Assembly (NCBI GenBank): GCA_011033025.1
Contig: WFMF01000060.1
Location: forward strand, 620,001 to 684,000
Source: Beroe forskalii
Taxonomy: Eukaryota; Ctenophora; Nuda; Beroida; Beroidae
Direction of reading: 5' to 3'
DNA: 64,000 nt
Position 1 is the stretch's first letter; each line of letters opens with the position of its first letter. The position numbers and the translations under genes are program-made. Below, piece after piece: positions 1 through 11,163 of the stretch. The notes beneath the pieces were generated by a model. The model did no database searches. It was not told the origin of the DNA and saw only the letters and a list, made by a program, of their open reading frames with translations.

Positions 1-649
1 TTTTCCAGCAGAAGTTAATGGATTCTGAAACAAAATGCTGTTAGGAGGTCAGATTTATACCATGAATGTTCGTCTCTTTGCTTACAAGAGGAATGATGCT
101 TTATCCGAGCATTCAATTATTTTAAATTGGTATAAGTTTCATGATATGCTTAAAACAGCAGGCATAAGACTGCAGAATTGTCATTTGAAACTCTTTTTTG
201 GCATGTAAATATACAGTTAGACATTTGTAAGACTATTAATGCATGAGTTATGGATGGATAAATTTATTAAATATCAATAAACATACAATCAATAACCACA
301 CTCCTGAGTGCGGAAAATTAAAATACAAATATTTGGAGCCTCTCTTAGTATCTTGAAGTGCCAAAATCAGGATTTATTCCAACAGTCGTAATTTATTATG
401 GTGACAGGAAAAAGGATCCAAGTTTACAAGCCAGTTGTAGTTATATCATAGATTAAAGTATATTCCATGCTTTTTTTACGAGTAGACTTAATTCGCTTTA
501 ATAAATGGGCAAACCCTCATTAAAAAACCCCTCCCTCGGTTCTGATGCGTTTCCTGTACGGCCCTCGGCTGAGTGAACCGTCTAAACCCTTCTGCATAAC
601 CACACTTGAGAAAATAAATCCAAATACGCATCTTTCACCCTTAGCTCAG

Positions 650-716
650 TGGGAATGGCAGGGAATCGAACCCGGGATCTTTCGATCACGATCTATACTT
701 GATACCATTATACCAA
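650..716 (-). other. tRNA-like Pol III A/B box remnant (pseudo-tRNA or SINE head)
   Basis: On the minus strand a B-box GGTTCGATTCC (672-662) follows an A-box-like TTGGTATAATGG (716-705) at tRNA-like spacing. Four of five T-stem pairs form, but the D stem is poor and the expected acceptor strands do not pair. It is therefore not a functional tRNA by inspection. A SINE head or tRNA pseudogene is more likely; a second copy would be needed to prove a SINE. Confidence 0.35.
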
Positions 717-2554
717 CCAATATTTTGAAAGGCCAATAGTAGAAAAGTCATCATGGAATGGCATGGCCCCTATCACGGTCATAGCCATAGAAATTCCCCG
801 AACCAATTAGAAAATTGATATAGTATTGCACTCAAAATTGCCATATTTTGGTAATTTTAATTAATTGTATGTCGCATTTTTTTTGAAAAACTGACCTAGA
901 AAATTGGGCCATATTATGTAGATTACAAAAGGTCATGCCTAAATCAAGAAATGGCATTGGCTAATATTATTTCGAAAAACCGTGTAATGGCATGGCAAAC
1001 TGTAAACACAAAGCTAGAGAAGTGTAACACGAATGGTGGTGATCAGAAGGTTACAGGTTGCAGTCTAAGCTGGAGAACAGAAGTCCAGCCATATTAAGCA
1101 GTCACATCAAAGAGATGCAGTGGGCTAAGATGTAGTTTCTGAATATGGAAGAAGAAGCATGGCATATAGCTACTATTGCTACATACGATACAAAATGAGG
1201 AAAAATACAGATAAAGAGTGCTCCTGATTGACAGGAAAATAGAGCTGCCAAAGGCACCCAGCGAATGGAAAATATCGCGAACACAACTGTTTAGAAGAAA
1301 CTTGTATTTATAAAACTTATTGTTAAAATGACAGAGAAAAGATAGTGCAACTGCAATCAAGTGTTCATTACTCAGAGAATAGTACCATTTAGATTTGAAA
1401 TTTGTTCATTGTTAAATCTTAATTGCCGCACTTTGAATTTGACCACAACAAATCAGGGGGGATTTTAAAATCAAAGCTTTAGTCTGTTATACAATCTCGC
1501 GTTTTGCTTTTTTTTTCTTTATGCACGTTACGGCCCAAGGCAACGCACGTGCAAACTCACTTTTAGGGTCACACCTTAATTCAAATCATAATATTTTAGA
1601 AACTGGGCAGGTGCCACGGACAGACGGACGACAGCCTCCATGCGCGCAAGCACGTGCACGGTAAATCAGCCCGTTCCTATTGGAGTCTTGGCTGAGAATG
1701 CATGGCAGCCACAGCTATATAGGCAGTATGCACAAAGTTTCCGACACATTCAGAATTTGACCTCAACTAACCCTCACCAATGTATTTTTGTAAAAAAAAT
1801 TAACAAGTATTGTCGATTTCAAAGTTTCAACGGAGAGTATATTTGCAAATAAGCTCCACAAAACAACTGAAATTCATCAAGTAACGTTAATTTTTTAAAC
1901 ACAACTACTCACGACTGTGGTAGCCAAAGTAAGTTCGCTCAGAGCTGCTAACACAACACATGCTATAAAGGTCACTTGTTAGAAAGTTGGAAAAGATTAT
2001 ATGTAATGCTAAGCAAGAATTGAGATTATCATAAATGAAGAATTAGCAAAAGCTAGAAGTATTTCAATGATTCAGGAAGGCAATTGTAAGTCATGGTTTA
2101 AATGATATGAAAGACTAAAATATGCTGGGAAGATAGCAATGCTGAAAAAGTTGTTAAGAGACACAAATGAAAAGCGTGCCTCGTAAAAATAGCACATTCA
2201 AATAAAATAAATTGTTTTGAGTTTTTGTACAAATCTTATCTCGCTATAATATCATTCACTCTGATAAGACATCATAATGTGATAAGCATAAATCCAAATG
2301 AGATATCATTTTGCAAGTTATTTTGATAATATATACATCTGAAAGTATGAAATACGTGGATAATGGGGCTGGCAAGCCCCGCGGCCATTTCGCATATGCG
2401 AGCCTGAGAGCCCAAGGGGCCAAGAGGGAGCATTGGACAACGATCCTAACGGTGCAAGGGCCTCAGGACTGAGCGCAAGCTCGCTCCAGGTTAGCCTAAA
2501 AATTAATCAATCATCAATGAAAACCAATGGTTTATTATCTCCAATTAGACTTTT

Positions 2555-2860
2555 ACCTTACCCAATTCACCACAAAAGGAGTCCCTTGAAACTTTAGGCT
2601 GGGTCATGTCAAATATTCTCTAAATGGATGGTTATGGAACTGAAATAAAAAAAACAGGTTAGTGAGAAAATTGAAAGAATAATAGATTTCATGATTTCAA
2701 CCATGGATTTTTGATTTTTTATTACAAAATTTCACCACAAAAAAGGGGTCCCTTGCATGTTGAAAGCCCATAAAACGCTATTATGGAAGTAGGATGGAAT
2801 TTTGAGAAAATAGAAATATTGATTTCAACCATGGTTGAAATGAAATATCTCAAATGAAAA
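2555..2860. repeat. short dispersed repeat, two tandem copies
   Basis: Two degenerate copies begin with a CACCACAAAA(A)GG-AGTCCCTTG-like stretch (about 2,565 and 2,733) and end in TTTCAACCATGG (about 2,695 and 2,825). A third, partial copy sits at about 6,265-6,375 in the RGS22-like gene, again starting with GTTGAAAGCCCAT and ending in a TTTTAGCCATGG-like sequence. No coding potential or terminal structure was recognised. Confidence 0.5.
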
Positions 2861-4212
2861 AATCATGAATTTTGGCCTTAGGACCAATTGAGCAAGAAAA
2901 CAAGTGATCATTTTTTCCCAAAACCAAAAAGGATTTGGTCGTGATGGTCCGGGGCGGTTACGAAGCCTTATTCTTTGTAGAACCCATGGTGGCATGGTAT
3001 GAGAAAGAAAATGACGGTCACAATGGCTGCAACGTCACCTCATGTACTCAATGATGTTGAAGTGAAGTTGCAGCAGTTTCACCCCCACGTTCTTACTCAT
3101 TTCATGGGTTTTATAGTAAAGAACGCTTTAAACCGACTCGGACGATCACAACCAAATCGTTTTTGGTTTTTGGAAAAAGTTATGAATAGAAAAATTCAAC
3201 CCAATATTAATATTATATTTTTTAACCAGAAAGTATATTATTATTAATTCAATCTGAAATATAAGAGTGAGTTTTTTTTCTCATCAAATTTATGAATGAA
3301 TATTGAATAAAATATGTACAAAAAGTCGAAAAAGATAATGCCCAATGGGCAAAGAATGCACCGGTAGAGTGTGCCTATTTGAGGTACTGATATTATGAAA
3401 TCAGCAATCATAAAGCATCCAGTATTTATCAGTATTAAGTGATTTGCCAAAAGGTTACAAGAATAACAGGTCTAATAACTTTTCTCATTGAGTTTTCGGG
3501 AAAACTAGTACAATTCCTGCTCTACAGACACAAGCACGGAAAATTGGCGTGAAAATAATTCGGAAAAAGTTCCAGAAATTGTTTTTTTAGAAAAATGAGC
3601 ATGGCCAATCACGCTCTTCATGGTGACAAAATTCTCAAATTGTTATTCAAAATTCATCAAAAAAAGTTTTTTTTCTCAAAATTCTTTTTTGAAACAAGCT
3701 GAAAATTTTAAGCTAAGGATTTTAAGATAAGAATTGGATCTCTATATCTATATTTATTATTTTATTGATAAGACAAACTTTATAATTTATATAGCAAGAT
3801 GAGGTATCTAAAAACATGGACACATCACATGAAGTGTTTAGAAGCTGGCAGATTTTCATGTAGCTATAGCAATGCGTGCGTTGTCACGCAACCACCACGC
3901 GTGACACGTGTACGTGACACACGCGTGATTGTGACTTGTGCACGAGATTATCTAGCGCGCACCTTGTTAGCATCAGTGCGCGCAGGCATACCATCATCAC
4001 TAGGGGCTGATATCATGTCCTCATCAACGTGCTGAAACAGGGGATGATTACTGTCAGTCGATCTGAACAAATACAAGCATCTTAAAAGGGAAATTAATGT
4101 GGAAAAATCCTTTAATAACACTGTCATATCAGCTCCTAAAACCCCATGAAATACGCAGCAGTTGACACCCCCTTGCCCTAAAACCTTGTTCCAAGTGACA
4201 CCCCCCATTGCC

Positions 4213-4363
4213 CTACAACCTTGTTCCAAGTGACACCGTGCTCCAGAGTGAAGGTGAAGTGCTCCTTGTTCGACTGGATGAGTTGCTTGGGTTTGTTGGA
4301 GGACACAGCAGACGGAAGGGGAACATCAGCACTGTCTCGCTGCTGGGAGACCCCACCCACTTC
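4213..4363 (-). CDS. RGS22: possible 3'-terminal exon of the RGS22-like gene
   Basis: Using the acceptor TTAACAG at 4366-4364 the frame stays open for 49 codons to TAG at 4213. A stronger upstream acceptor (TATTCCTCAG, exon start 4370) would instead give an immediate TAA. Another frame of the same DNA reads SNKPKQLIQSNKEHFTFTLE and looks more protein-like but is out of phase. The true 3' end is unresolved. Confidence 0.3.
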
Positions 4364-7300
4364 CTGTTAACTGAGGAATAGCCTGCATACAAGAATAGTG
4401 AATAACTATAAAAATTGTAATTAATAACCGGCTTTATCCAGAAGTTTGTTACATTGAATGAAAGGAAGCAGGTTTTAAAGTGTTCTGCAAACTGTAAGCA
4501 CCATACCCAATCCTCGACTGGTATACCTGCGTGACAAAGGAAGAGGTTTCTTGACAATAGCAGGGCCTGGACACACTTTACAGGAGCTAATTCTGGAGCT
4601 CCGGGACTCGTTTTGGTTAGCAAACCTGAGGAAGGGATGATATCAGAGCAATTGGGAGGACTGAGGAGGGGTGCACAAATCTAAACGTCAAAGAACTGTA
4701 AATGCTAATGTCAATAGGGCTGGCAAGTTGAAAATCATTCTACGCTTTGAAAGCCATTCAACGCTAGGGAAATGATTGGAGACAAACCCATGTCTTAGAG
4801 TTTTTAGCCCGTGTATCCAAAATGAATACATGGACTCCCCGACTTACCAACCCCAACATTGTCCCCACCCTCATTGAAGGACCCACCCGGCGTAGAAAGG
4901 GACGAGCTCCTTGAGGACCATCTTCTGCGCCTCCTCGTAGTGACTCATGTCCTTGTCGAGGTGGCCTCCCGGGGTCGAGAGCCTGTTGGTGATCTTCCCT
5001 CCCAAGTCAACCGTCAAATCCACCTGCATTAGCTGCACATGAAGTCCTTAGTTCTCAGAGACACGCCCCCTGGCCCAGTGCCCAGCCTACCCTTTAGTTC
5101 TCAGAGACACGCCCCCTGGCCCAGTACCCAGCACACCCTTTAGTTCTCAGAGACATGCCCCCTGGCCCAATGCCCAGCGTACCCTTTAGTTCTCAGAGAC
5201 ACGCCCCCTGGCTCAGTGCCCAGCATACCCTTTAGTTCTCAGAGACATGCCCCCTGGCCCAGTGCCCAGCGTACCCTTTAGTTCTCAGAAACACGCCCCC
5301 TGGCCCAGTGCCCAGCGTAACCTTTAGTTCTCAGAAACACGCCCCCTGGCCAAGTGCCCAGAGTTCCCTTTAGTTCTCAGAGAGACGCCCCCTTGGCCCA
5401 GTGTCCAGCGTACCCTTTAATTCTCAGAGACACGGCTACTGGCCCAGTGCCCAACGTACCCTTTAGTTCTCAGAGACAGGCCCCCTAGCCCAGTGCCCAG
5501 AGAACCCTTTAGTTCTCAGAACACGCCCCTGGCCCAGTGGCCAGCGTACTCCTTCTCAAATGGTTGTCAGTGATCAAGACGAAATAGCAAATATTGCAAT
5601 ATCACCGTTTATAAGTACCCTTAGTTGGACGTATGTATGGGAACAGAATGTTTAGAAAACCTGTTTACGCTGCGCCCACGGCAACTTCTTAGCCTTCTCC
5701 GCCACACTTGTAAGATCTACTTTGCTCTGTACTGGACTCTCTGGGTTGCTGGACTGTCCTTTGGAGGCCATGGACGGCGTGGGGGACATCGGAGGGGACA
5801 GGTTCGTCGGCTGCCGGTGGAGAGGTTACGTGATTATACTTTGCCGTAGACATAGATAAATTCAATCAAGGAACACTTTTTTAATAGAGTAAGTGGGTAC
5901 AAACCTTTTCTGGTGGAGGTTCGGTGGGGATCTGGGGGTCGAGGTAGCAGTCCACAATTGCCTCCAACTTCTTCAGGATAAAATCACCATCTGTGTCAGT
6001 GTGGTGCATGTCCTTGAATCTCTGGACCTGAAAAAACAATGATGTTCTCATTGCTTCAAGTGGTTTCACTGTCGTCATCTATATTCTTTGACTTCAATGT
6101 TTATTTCACCCCGTAGGAACTTAGGAAATAACTTCTGGAATTATAATACGTTTTCTGCCCTTATTTGTTCAGCCCTTAAGCTCTTGGGAACCAATTTTGA
6201 TCCTGAGGGCCGTTTTAATCTTTCTATATGCGCATGTTATTCACAATCTCATAATTTCTCTCTAATCGTGTTGAAAGCCCATTAAGATATCATGGAAAAA
6301 CTGAGTCAAATTGATAAGTAAAGAAAATTAGGTCATCGAAGAATAATATGCTATTTCATGATTTTAGCCATGGATTTTATCAGACCAAATTTTGGTGAAT
6401 GCCGGATATTTAGGTCCAAAGGTTTGAGGGACGGTTAAAATTGCACAAAAATGATTGAATTTCTGTCTTGGAGCTGGATAAAGGCCGGTTAAATAAGACC
6501 CATGAATGTGGAGTGGTACCCACCTCGACCCAGAAGTGGAGGTCGTTGACGATGAGGGGGTAGCCGTCGTCTGCGCCGTGCTCGCCCAGGTACCTCTCAA
6601 AGAGTAGGAGTTCCTCAGGCCAGGTGGAGCTGACACTGGTCAGGAGGTTCAGCAGGCGGTGGTACAACTCCTTCGTGGGGGTCGCTCTGCCGGGGGCCTG
6701 GGAGGAGAGACTCCCCTTGGTGAGTACATGTTAGTGACAATCAGGGAATATAGGAATTAGGGAATAAGAGAATAAATACTAGGAGAGATTGAAAGGAGTG
6801 CCAATCAAGACATTAGGAAAGCATTTATAGCAGCTAGTTGGAACAAGGGATGGCTAGTTGGGAAAATCATGGAGGAAAACCTAATAATCATCGCCCAAGG
6901 CACTTCCGGGATAATTTCGCCAGAAACTCTGGCTTGTTCGGACTCCGTATCATTATTTTGTCAAATACAATCTACTTTTCTTTACACAGAACGTAAGACA
7001 CATTTGCGCCACGAACTCTGGCCAAGGCGAACGTTGGCGAGACACCACCATTACAGTCGCCAATCAATCCTGACATTTTTGTCGAATGCACTTTCTAAAT
7101 GTACTTTACACAAAACATATTAAAGCCGGCTAAAGTTTCAGGGAGTGGTACGGACCCATTGGAGTTACCATAAGTTGTCTGACAAACCATAAGCTACTAC
7201 AGTAACTGTTAGCGATAATTTCGGGAAGCAGTTTGCCGCCATTCATAAGACATGGATGGAAAATGGAGGGAGAAACAGCTTTTCATTTTGTCGAACACAC

Positions 7301-8745
7301 GATTCTACTGAGCGTTAGTTGGACCATCATATCTTATTTCATTGAAATGTTTATCAGATTGTGCATGTGAAAATGTCCGGGAGACCGACTAACTCAAGCA
7401 CAGCTTGACATGCGTAGCAAAATACTGCGGCGCGCGCCCAAAATTTACAACTCACTCGATGTTTGTCATAAGTTTTTTAACATGTCTCTTTACAATATGG
7501 CGTTCGCGCGTGCCGTCAAAATTTTAGCTTCACTCGTATAATAAAAAGTAAGCAAAAGATCACAAAATTGGCCTTTGTCGAATAACAAAAACGTACGCAA
7601 AAGCCATCACAATGTGCTTAAAACTTGACAATCAGAGTTCAATAACTAGGAGCCCTTGGCGAATGGCGATGCTAAAACTTTAAAAGGCGGGAATGTCATG
7701 GCGGGAGTACCATAGCGCGCTATTCAAGTATTTAGAAGTATGCTGTATGACAATGGCAATTTTATTTGGTCATTATCATGATTATGAGCAATTAAGTGAA
7801 ATTATTAATTTAACGATTTTCAGCAGTAAGGGTAATCAATTGGTGCACCGTTTATGGTGAAATTTCTTGCACTAGCCAGTAGCCACTAATCACCATTAGA
7901 AATAGGTAAGAAAGTATGGTTTGATATCACTCACTCTGAGGGTATGAGAGCAAAAATTCTGAAGGGGATAACTGTAGTATCTACAAAACACACGTTTCAT
8001 AACACTCTTATAACAGAGTTACAGCTTTACAGCGAGTAGCGGTTGCCATGAAAACAAATTATCTAGTATAATAATACGTGTAGGTACCGTGTTATGAGTT
8101 CATTCAAAGCCAAAATAAGGTTCATTATTCTGTGAGACCCATTCTGGATTTGTTGATTGCTTTCATATCTAAACTATTGGAAGTTAATGATTATCTTCTC
8201 ACTTTGAGAGCGCAAATGCCCTCGCTCAGCTCGGGCATCAACGGCACAGCTCTAAAATTGAGACATCTATCAAAGTATCAAAGCTATCCAAAGACCAACC
8301 TTCTTACTCTTTCCACCACGGGCTCGCCTTCTACCTCCCAAGGCAAAGGACTGCTGACTGAGACTTGAGTTCAAGTCATCTGATGTGTTGCGTCTTCTGA
8401 GAGCAGCTTGCGCTAGAGGCAGCGACTGAAAATAATAAGTGGAAGAAGGAAATTCTCATTAGATTTTAGATTGCTTCGAGAAATATTAATAAGAAAACAT
8501 TTAGTAACATGCATTGGTATATTTCATATTTATGAGCACACATTACAATCGTAACTCAGAAAAAACTTTGTAACAATAAAAAAAACACAAGGTGTTGCAT
8601 AATACCCACATGGACAAACTCGTCGAACACCTTCTCAACAGTTGACTCAGTGTGAGCCATGGTCTTGGTGAGGAGCGGAGTGGTGGGTCTAGCTGACTGC
8701 TCCCGGCTGACCCGGGACGAGATGTCTTGGGGGAAGTTGTAGGAC
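4213..8745 (-). CDS. RGS22: RGS22-like regulator of G-protein signalling, 3' half of gene (multi-exon)
   Basis: Seven minus-strand exons can be chained: 8745-8610, 8425-8300, 6697-6524, 6027-5905, 5032-4887, 4625-4527 and a doubtful last exon 4363-4213. All but the last have AG/GT borders and compatible phases. Exons 3 to 5 encode an RGS fold: a helix with FERYLGEH, the core NDLHFWVEVQRFKD, then AIVDCYLDPQIP and MQVDLTVDLGGKI. This order and wording resemble the C-terminal RGS region of RGS22, a multi-RGS protein that binds G-alpha subunits and is known from testis and ciliated lineages. The identification is from remembered family features. The 5' exons expected to the right (N-terminal RGS repeats) were not found within 10 kb; that interval is filled with transposon debris. 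RGS membership is fairly sure, the RGS22 orthology less so. Confidence 0.65.
4527..4625 (-). CDS. RGS22: RGS22-like exon 6 seen
   Basis: The acceptor is CCCTTCCTCAG and the donor CACGCAG|GTATAC. One base completes the Gly codon of the previous exon, giving YAG-FANQNESRSS across the junction, followed by CKVCPGPAIVKKPLPLSR. Phase fits on the 5' side and ends in phase 2. Confidence 0.55.
4887..5032 (-). CDS. RGS22: RGS22-like exon 5 seen (end of RGS domain)
   Basis: The acceptor is TTCATGTGCAG and the donor GCCGG|GTGGGT; 48 codons plus two bases. The peptide includes MQVDLTVDLGGKITNRL and ends KELVPFYA, which corresponds to the last RGS helices. A second acceptor nine bases downstream (ATGCAG|GTGG) would drop three residues in frame. 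Confidence 0.7.
5047..5560. repeat. 47-bp minisatellite, about 11 copies
   Basis: Each unit begins TTAGTTCTCAGAGACACG, continues with CCCCCTGGCCCAGTGCCCAG and is repeated at roughly 47-bp steps with scattered substitutions. The array starts just upstream (in transcription sense) of the acceptor of the 5032-4887 exon and lies wholly in that intron. It does not contain the splice acceptor itself. Confidence 0.9.
5905..6027 (-). CDS. RGS22: RGS22-like exon 4 seen (RGS core)
   Basis: The acceptor has a T-rich tract ending TTTTTTCAG and the donor is AAG|GTTTGT; 41 codons, phase 0. It continues the RGS fold with VQRFKDMHHTDTD, then KKLEAIVDCYLDPQIP. The intron position inside the FWVE/VQRF core matches an exon break at an RGS helix boundary. 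Confidence 0.75.
6150..6503. mobile_element. diverged fragment of the CCTTATTGG MITE family
   Basis: The stretch at about 6,408-6,503 (GGTCCAAAGG, GACGGTTAAAATTGC, then AAAGGCCGGTTAAATAAG) is a degenerate copy of the inner and outer motifs of the intact MITE at 10,748-11,163. The left part near 6,160-6,215 has related GCCCTTA/GGGCCG motifs. It lies in the RGS22-like intron. Confidence 0.5.
6524..6697 (-). CDS. RGS22: RGS22-like exon 3 seen (start of RGS domain)
   Basis: The acceptor is CTCCTCCCAG and the donor GAG|GTGGGT; 58 codons, phase 0. It contains LYHRLLNLLTS, ELLLFERYLGEH and the RGS core NDLHFWVE. The local sequence is much more GC-rich than the surrounding intron, as expected for a constrained exon. 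Confidence 0.75.
6698..8299. other. RGS22: intron of the RGS22-like gene
   Basis: A 1.6-kb stretch between exons 2 and 3 seen. It contains short GC-rich palindromic patches (for example CGCGCGCC near 7,433) and no reading frame or repeat that I could identify. Confidence 0.5.
8300..8425 (-). CDS. RGS22: RGS22-like exon 2 seen (basic linker)
   Basis: The acceptor is TATTTTCAG and the donor AAG|GTTGGT; the length is 126 nt, phase 0 to phase 0, 42 codons. The product is a low-complexity basic stretch (RRRNTSDDLNSS near the start, GGRRRARGGKSKK at the end). It is supported by splice sites and by frame with both neighbours rather than by homology. Confidence 0.55.
8610..8745 (-). CDS. RGS22: RGS22-like exon 1 seen (linker)
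   Basis: The acceptor is GATCCCAG and the donor CAT|GTGGGT. The exon starts with one base completing an earlier codon and holds 45 full codons, beginning SYNFPQDISS and ending VEKVFDEFVH. The sequence is Ser/Thr/Pro-rich and then amphipathic, consistent with a linker before the RGS domain. The preceding exon must end in phase 2, so this is not the first exon. Confidence 0.6.
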
Positions 8746-9584
8746 CTGGGATCACTTGGGAGTTGGATTTATTGCAAAGCGTATGTTGTGGGGTGAGGAA
8801 TGAATTGTCAGGGGACGGGGGGGAGTTTAACCCACGTTCCTTGCCCTTACGCAGTCACTTATTCAAATTGATATATTTCTTAATTTCTACAACTCATCCA
8901 CGTGAACTCACGTGCTGCATAATAACAATTGGATTTAATTATTTCACGTAGATTAGTCGTATTTGAACTTATTGGAACTTATTTTCTATAAGATCGATAA
9001 ATTTTCTAACTTACTTTACTCAGGAAAAATGTGCAAGTTAGCGTTCCCAATGTGCCCTTTTAGATCAATTTTATCGTGTATAATAATCAGTAAACAGTGA
9101 ATAGCAAAACACAAAGACAATGTCTCCTTAAAAGTAAAAAGTAACTGTTTGCATTATATAGTTTTATTCATGCCTTCAGCCATTCAATTAAATTTCTGCA
9201 AAAGAGTCGTTCAAGTCCTCTCATCACAAATAATCATAAATGCCTCGCAAGGAACGAACATGCATGCGTCTAACAATTGAATTTATTGATAGAAAGAATT
9301 GATGCAGATGATGAACTAGAAGTACAAGCAATTGAAGATTTTGTTATGATTAACAAATAATTTTTTGAGATTTTAATTCTAATTCGTTTTATTTTTGATC
9401 CTAAGACCCCAACTAGTCAGCACCTACCGTGATACGTACCGCAGAACTTGTCGGTTGGGCAGGACTGCAACAGTGCAGAATTAGAGCATCTGATTTTTGG
9501 TAAATCAAGCAAACGCGTCCCCGAAGTCCCGGAGGACTTTTTGGCAATGTGCTTGGTTATGGAATACTCTTCTTTGTATTCTCA
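8746..9584. other. intron or flank 5' of the last visible RGS22-like exon
   Basis: The stretch is AT-rich. No acceptor/donor-bounded coding sequence was found on the minus strand. The short frames near 9.45-9.7 kb run into a perfect hairpin and have no recognisable features. Confidence 0.4.
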
Positions 9585-9622
9585 GACGCTGTCTGACCCC
9601 CGCGAGGGGGTCAGACAGCGTC
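9585..9622. repeat. perfect 17-bp-stem hairpin with GCGA loop
   Basis: GACGCTGTCTGACCCCC (9585-9601) is followed by GCGA and its exact reverse complement (9606-9622). The loop is of the GNRA tetraloop class. The hairpin is GC-rich inside AT-rich DNA and has no T-run characteristic of a bacterial terminator, which would not be expected in this genome anyway. Function unknown. Confidence 0.9.
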
Positions 9623-9952
9623 GGACAACCTTTGTACCCCATTTTATTTCCCAATTTTCCCCATTTATTTCCAATTTGTAATGTTCATTACTTATGTGTC
9701 TATTGAAATAAAATCAAATATGATAGAGCTTTGCCACTTGATCGTTTCCTTTCATTCTGAATCTGATGATTGGTCTCGAGTAGTACCTATTGTCCCCTCA
9801 TCAGACAATGGGACCAATGAGTACACGATGATTCATCATGATTAGGTGACACCTTATTATCGACCAAACCTCATTAGACAAGAGTGCAATTGATTGCACG
9901 ATGACTCATGAGTACATGATGTCCGGGAACACCCATCATGAGATATGACTAC

Positions 9953-9960
9953 TATATAAG
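9953..9960 (+). promoter_or_regulatory. TATA box of the Harbinger transposase remnant
   Basis: TATATAAG lies 50 bp upstream of the ATG at 10,010 (context ACCAAGATG). This spacing would leave a 5' leader of about 25 nt. It supports 10,010 rather than the upstream ATG at 9,938 as the original start, since the latter overlaps the TATA box. Confidence 0.5.
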
Positions 9961-10009
9961 TCAGCAGATTTCTCGGAGGATACCATTTACCTTTGTATCT
10001 CCCACCAAG

Positions 10010-10720
10010 ATGTCTGATCAAACAAATTTGCTGGCAATGGCTGGAAACATGATGCTGTTGCTGGAGATGAAGAGAAGTCTTCTGATCGAAGAGATGCTGG
10101 AACTCCTGGAGGACACATCGACAACACCCTATTCTCGGGAGAGGAGGCAGCAGAGGTTCCTGAAGACTTCCACCTTCTGGGAGGAGAACTGCCAGAGCAT
10201 GCCTGAAGACAAGTTTGTGGAGATGTACCGAGTCACAAAAGCTGTGTTTGGAGAGATCCTTGAGCACATCTACCCCCAGATCCTGAGGACATCAGTTATT
10301 GGGGAAGCCTTTGATCCTGCCAAGAAGCTAGCACTTACCCTCCGCTACATGGCGGCTGGAGACAGCTTCCTGACCTTGGGGTACCTCTTCGGGGTTGGAG
10401 AATCAACTGTTCGCCGCATCATAACGGACATGACGGAGGCCATTGCCACCCACCCCTCCTTCAAGAGCCTGGTGAACTTCCCTTCCTCAGAATAAGGCTT
10501 CTTCAAACTCTCCAAGGACTTCTTCGACAGGCCGGATTCTTAAGAAGTACCACCTCCTTGGAGACCCGGCCTCCGCCCTTCACACCGGTACCCTGGGCTA
10601 CACCTCTTCCTTGGAGAGAAGCTGTACAACCACCGGCAGTCCAGAGCTAGGAAGAATGTTAAATCCCTCGGCTGAAATCTTGGGCAACGATCTATTGAGA
10701 ATTGTGTGCAGTTTCTTGGA
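10010..10720 (+). pseudogene. PIF/Harbinger (HARBI1-like) transposase, internally deleted
   Basis: The N-terminal 161 codons (10,010-10,495) carry the HARBI1 helical region: SRERRQQRFLKTSTFWEENC, FVEMYRVTKAVFGEILEHI, then LALTLRYMAAGDSFLTLGYL and the helix-turn-helix-like FGVGESTVRRIITDM. After the stop, shifted frames still show KKYHLLGDPA, matching the LGD segment of the DDE nuclease, and LYNHRQSRARKNVKSLG, matching the conserved Arg-rich motif after it. Roughly a hundred codons between them, including the first catalytic Asp region, are missing. The element is therefore a dead copy of a DNA transposon nuclease. No terminal repeats were recognised. Confidence 0.85.
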
Positions 10721-10747
10721 ATGTGGACTTGTTTCTATTTTCCTATA

Positions 10748-11163
10748 CCTTATTGGCTTTTATTTAGCCGGCCTTTTTTTAACCGGCCCTTTTTTAAACC
10801 GGCCCTATGGACAAAAATTGAACCATTTTTGAGCCATTTTAACCGGCCCCTTGGACAAAAATTTTTCAAGCAGTTGCCAAACCAAGAAATTTTCGCTCAA
10901 AAAGAGCCACGAAAACCAATTTATACTGAGCAAATTGCATCAAAAACCTAAATCCTGGTCTATTATCATGATTTAGGTCACTATCTGTGTTATATCACGA
11001 CGTTAAAATGAATTTAACTGTACATAAGCCAAGTAATAAAAGTTTCATTTGGCCTAAATTAATTGGCCTTTAATTTAATCGGCCCCATTTTAACCGGCCC
11101 TTTGGACAAAAATCTCAAAGTCGTTTTTGTCCTTAAGGGCCGGTTAAATAAAGGCCAATAAGG
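10748..11163. mobile_element. 416-bp MITE with TA target duplication
   Basis: The termini are inverted repeats of 26 bp beginning CCTTATTGGC and ending in a CCGGCC motif, with two mismatches between ends. A TA dinucleotide flanks each side, as for Tc1/mariner-type insertion. Inside, AACCGGCCC followed by TTGGACAAAAAT recurs several times. It has no coding capacity. A diverged relative lies at 6.15-6.5 kb. Confidence 0.8.

Larger units (their letters stand above)
1..4212. other. non-coding flank 3' of the RGS22-like gene
   Basis: No reading frame here shows recognisable protein features or splice-bounded coding sequence. The visible content is AT-rich DNA, a tRNA-like sequence near 0.65 kb, a two-copy short repeat near 2.6-2.85 kb, and a patch at about 3.87-3.99 kb rich in CACGTG/CACGCGTG-type palindromes. 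The palindromic patch could be a regulatory cluster or chance; nothing in the sequence decides. Confidence 0.5.

Noticed and set aside
650..716. A functional tRNA gene
   Set aside because: A- and B-box-like sequences are present, but acceptor and D stems do not pair; reported only as a tRNA-like remnant.
5047..5560. CRISPR array
   Set aside because: Units are contiguous tandem repeats without unique spacers, and the genome is eukaryotic.
5625..5849. Plus-strand 74-codon frame in GC-rich DNA
   Set aside because: No motif, and the flanking minus-strand exons (6027-5905 and 5032-4887) splice to each other in phase without it.
9448..9681. Plus-strand 77-codon frame
   Set aside because: It runs straight through the perfect hairpin at 9585-9622 and has no recognisable features.
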